A stretch of DNA of 8,528 nucleotides from Candidatus Staskawiczbacteria bacterium RIFCSPLOWO2_01_FULL_38_12b (GTDB lineage Bacteria > Patescibacteriota > Minisyncoccia > Minisyncoccales > Staskawiczbacteraceae), in the NCBI GenBank assembly GCA_001820255.1, contig MHPA01000028.1:56758-65285 (forward strand). The letters are read 5' to 3'. The translations under genes were made by a program, and so were the position numbers. The notes under the pieces were generated by a model that saw nothing but the letters and a program-made list of their open reading frames with translations, ran no database searches and was not told the DNA's origin. This document shows positions 7,129 through 8,528 of the stretch, one piece after another. Positions within the stretch are counted from its first letter, which is position 1, and each line of letters starts with the position of its first letter.

Positions 7129-7944
7129 TTAATGGACTTGAGTGCTACTTAGTTTAGATAAGTTGGCAATAATCCCGACATACTTATTTTCAAACTTAAA
7201 GATATAGTATTCTTTTATTTTCTTTTCTTGGACATAATCATGAAAATGGGAGTTATCTTGTATATCGTCAAAAATAATTACTGTACCGGCATGAAATAGA
7301 CTTCCCAGCTGTTTTAATGCAAAAACCCTGCCGCTATAACTTTTATCAGAATCATAGTGAAATATATCAATACTGCTCACTTCTTTTTTAATATTGATAA
7401 TGTTAATCTTGTCCCCCTCCGTAAAAAGCTTCCAATTTTTCTTAAGTTCGTTCTCGACTAAAAAACCGATATATTGTTCGGGATCCTTTAACCTAAAATA
7501 CGCCAAATCACTGCTATACAACATTCCCTGTCCGTTTTCTTGGATTGCTTTCAAAAACATCTGGCTGGAAAATCCGGCCGCCACACCGGTTTCGACGATA
7601 TACTTAGGTTTTTTGAACTTGGTTAAAAAATATAATATCGGATAAATCCCCCCTCCCCCAAGATTATAATTAATTTTTGATAAAGCGCCCTCGGCTTTCA
7701 ATTTAAATACCCCCGTATATTGCAAAGATTCTTCCCAAAGATTGGCATCTATGTTTTTAAAAAATTCAATATAATCACGGCAATTGCTTTTTATCCAATC
7801 CCTATTTTCTTTTTCGGAAAGATTACCTTTTATATCAAAAAACCTTTCAACGGCTTTTTCAACTAAAATTTTAAAGTTCTGGGGGGATTTAAACCCAAAT
7901 TGAAGGATATTGAATATATTATTTTTTTGTATGAGATTGGACAT
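7129..7944 (-). CDS. SAM-dependent methyltransferase, CmcI/Methyltransf_24-like
   Basis: This 271-residue class I methyltransferase has SAM motif I as VETGVAAGFSS (117-127), an acidic ribose-binding strand end SSDL (144-147), DIFHYDSDKSYSGR (193-206) and IIFDDIQDN (223-231). The HYDSDKSY and FDD stretches are typical of the Methyltransf_24/CmcI-like group, in which acidic residues bind a divalent metal and the products are often O-methylated sugars or antibiotics. The first 90 residues match nothing I recognise; LGGGG (95-99) is encoded by a G-rich run just before the domain. It lies 27 bases after the epimerase in the same direction and ends next to the shared terminator. An O-methyltransferase acting on a nucleotide sugar or finished glycan is the likeliest role, but the substrate is inferred from neighbours only. 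The ATG at 7944 has no Shine-Dalgarno sequence. Confidence 0.78.
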   Translation of the reverse strand: MSNLIQKNNIFNILQFGFKSPQNFKILVEKAVERFFDIKGNLSEKENRDWIKSNCRDYIEFFKNIDANLWEESLQYTGVFKLKAEGALSKINYNLGGGGIYPILYFLTKFKKPKYIVETGVAAGFSSQMFLKAIQENGQGMLYSSDLAYFRLKDPEQYIGFLVENELKKNWKLFTEGDKINIINIKKEVSSIDIFHYDSDKSYSGRVFALKQLGSLFHAGTVIIFDDIQDNSHFHDYVQEKKIKEYYIFKFENKYVGIIANLSKLSSTQVH

Positions 7945-7947
7945 TTT

Positions 7948-7967
7948 GATTTAAGATTTACGATTTA
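7948..7967. repeat. Three GATTTA units with 7-base spacing
   Basis: GATTTA occurs at 7948, 7955 and 7962, separated by single bases (A, then C), in the 27-base gap between the two minus-strand genes. On the coding strand this reads as TAAATC units just upstream of the methyltransferase ATG at 7944. It may be a short tandem duplication or simply low-complexity DNA; no function is evident. Confidence 0.5.
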
Positions 7968-7971
7968 ATAA

Positions 7972-8528
7972 TTATAAATTTACTTGGCTGTTAATCCATT
8001 GATAGGTTTTACTAAGTCCCTCTTCTAAAGAAACTTTTGGCTCCCAATTAAGGATGCCCTTACACGATGTATTATCAGAATTCCTGCCACGCACCCCTTG
8101 TGGCTTGGTTGCATCGTATGATTTCCCTATTTTTTTGCCTGCAATGCCGGCAATGATGTCTATCATATTATTAATGGCAATTAGCCGGTCAGAACCGATA
8201 TTTAGTACTTCCGTAATTTCTGAATTCATGAGCTTGACCGTACCTTCTATACAATCATCAACGTAGCAAAATGACCTTGTTTGCCTGCCATCACCCCACA
8301 CCTCAATAGCTTCTCCATCTTTTGCCTCTGCGACTTTATGTGAAAGCTGAGCGGGAGCTTTTGCCCGCTCTCCTTTGTAAGTCCCCTCTGGACCGAAAAT
8401 ATTGTGGTATCTGGCAATCCTTACCTGATAAAATTGATCATAGCTTTTATATAATCTTTCCGAAAATAACTTTTCCCAGCCGTATTCTGAATCAGGCATG
8501 GCTGGATAAGCATCGCTTTCTTTAAGAG
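7972..8528 (-). CDS. GDP-mannose 3,5-epimerase-like SDR (5' partial)
   Basis: The frame is open to the right edge, with LKESDAYPA read before the internal methionine codon at 8499, so the start and the NAD-binding half lie outside. The visible part, about 184 residues, strongly resembles plant GDP-mannose 3,5-epimerase, which converts GDP-mannose to GDP-L-galactose and GDP-L-gulose. Shared stretches are LKESDAYPA, EYGWEK with catalytic Tyr (codon 8484-8482) and Lys (8472-8470), RYHNIFGPEGTYKGERAKAPA with the active-site Lys near 8361-8359, WGDGRQTRSFCYVDDC, LNIGSD and VRGRNSDNT. RAKAPA and VRGRNSDN are features I associate with this epimerase rather than with general UDP-glucose epimerases. 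The catalytic cysteine would lie beyond the edge and cannot be checked. It leads the minus-strand pair and may supply GDP-L-galactose for the GT10 enzyme. A related epimerase with other specificity is possible. Confidence 0.82.
   Translation of the reverse strand, partial: LKESDAYPAMPDSEYGWEKLFSERLYKSYDQFYQVRIARYHNIFGPEGTYKGERAKAPAQLSHKVAEAKDGEAIEVWGDGRQTRSFCYVDDCIEGTVKLMNSEITEVLNIGSDRLIAINNMIDIIAGIAGKKIGKSYDATKPQGVRGRNSDNTSCKGILNWEPKVSLEEGLSKTYQWINSQVNL

Noticed and set aside
1..8528. CRISPR arrays, tRNA or rRNA genes, transposases, toxin-antitoxin or defence genes.
   Set aside because: None seen on either strand; the window is fully accounted for by glycan genes and short gaps.

Overview
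The window is a dense block of surface-glycan genes: nine protein genes (two cut by the window edges), no RNA genes, and no gene-free stretch longer than about 60 bases. It is AT-rich and uses the standard genetic code, since TGA ends at least two genes. None of the seven visible starts has a convincing Shine-Dalgarno sequence. One gene carries a short GC-rich element read in frame as STSSGQA, of a type I know mainly from metagenome-assembled uncultured bacteria such as Candidate Phyla Radiation (Patescibacteria) members. Together these suggest an uncultured, probably Patescibacteria-like bacterium. That assignment is an inference; a lineage such as Omnitrophica or Chloroflexi cannot be excluded.

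Plus strand, 1-7087: seven genes in one direction, with gaps of 31, 57, -8, 28, 2 and -4 bases, very likely one operon or two nested ones. The order is CDP-glucose 4,6-dehydratase-like SDR (5' end outside the window), GT-D-fold glycosyltransferase (DUF1792), zinc-motif sugar C-methyltransferase of the TylC3/TcaB9 type, a second NAD(P)-dependent sugar SDR, a GT2 transferase resembling abequosyltransferases, a GT10 fucosyltransferase-like enzyme, and another GT2 transferase with an unusual cysteine-containing insert. A 12-bp hairpin with U-tracts on both sides (7089-7119) closes the operon and can serve as terminator for both strands.

Minus strand, 8528-7129: two converging genes, a GDP-mannose 3,5-epimerase-like SDR (5' end outside the window) followed 27 bases later by a CmcI/Methyltransf_24-like SAM methyltransferase.

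How they may work together: the dehydratase, C-methyltransferase and second SDR are the core steps for a CDP-linked 3-C-methyl-6-deoxyhexose (4-keto formation, C3 methylation, 4-keto reduction). The GDP-mannose 3,5-epimerase homologue would supply GDP-L-galactose or GDP-L-gulose. The four glycosyltransferases would assemble these and other sugars into an oligosaccharide, which the CmcI-like enzyme may methylate. No polymerase, flippase or lipid-carrier initiating transferase is visible, so the locus probably extends beyond both edges.
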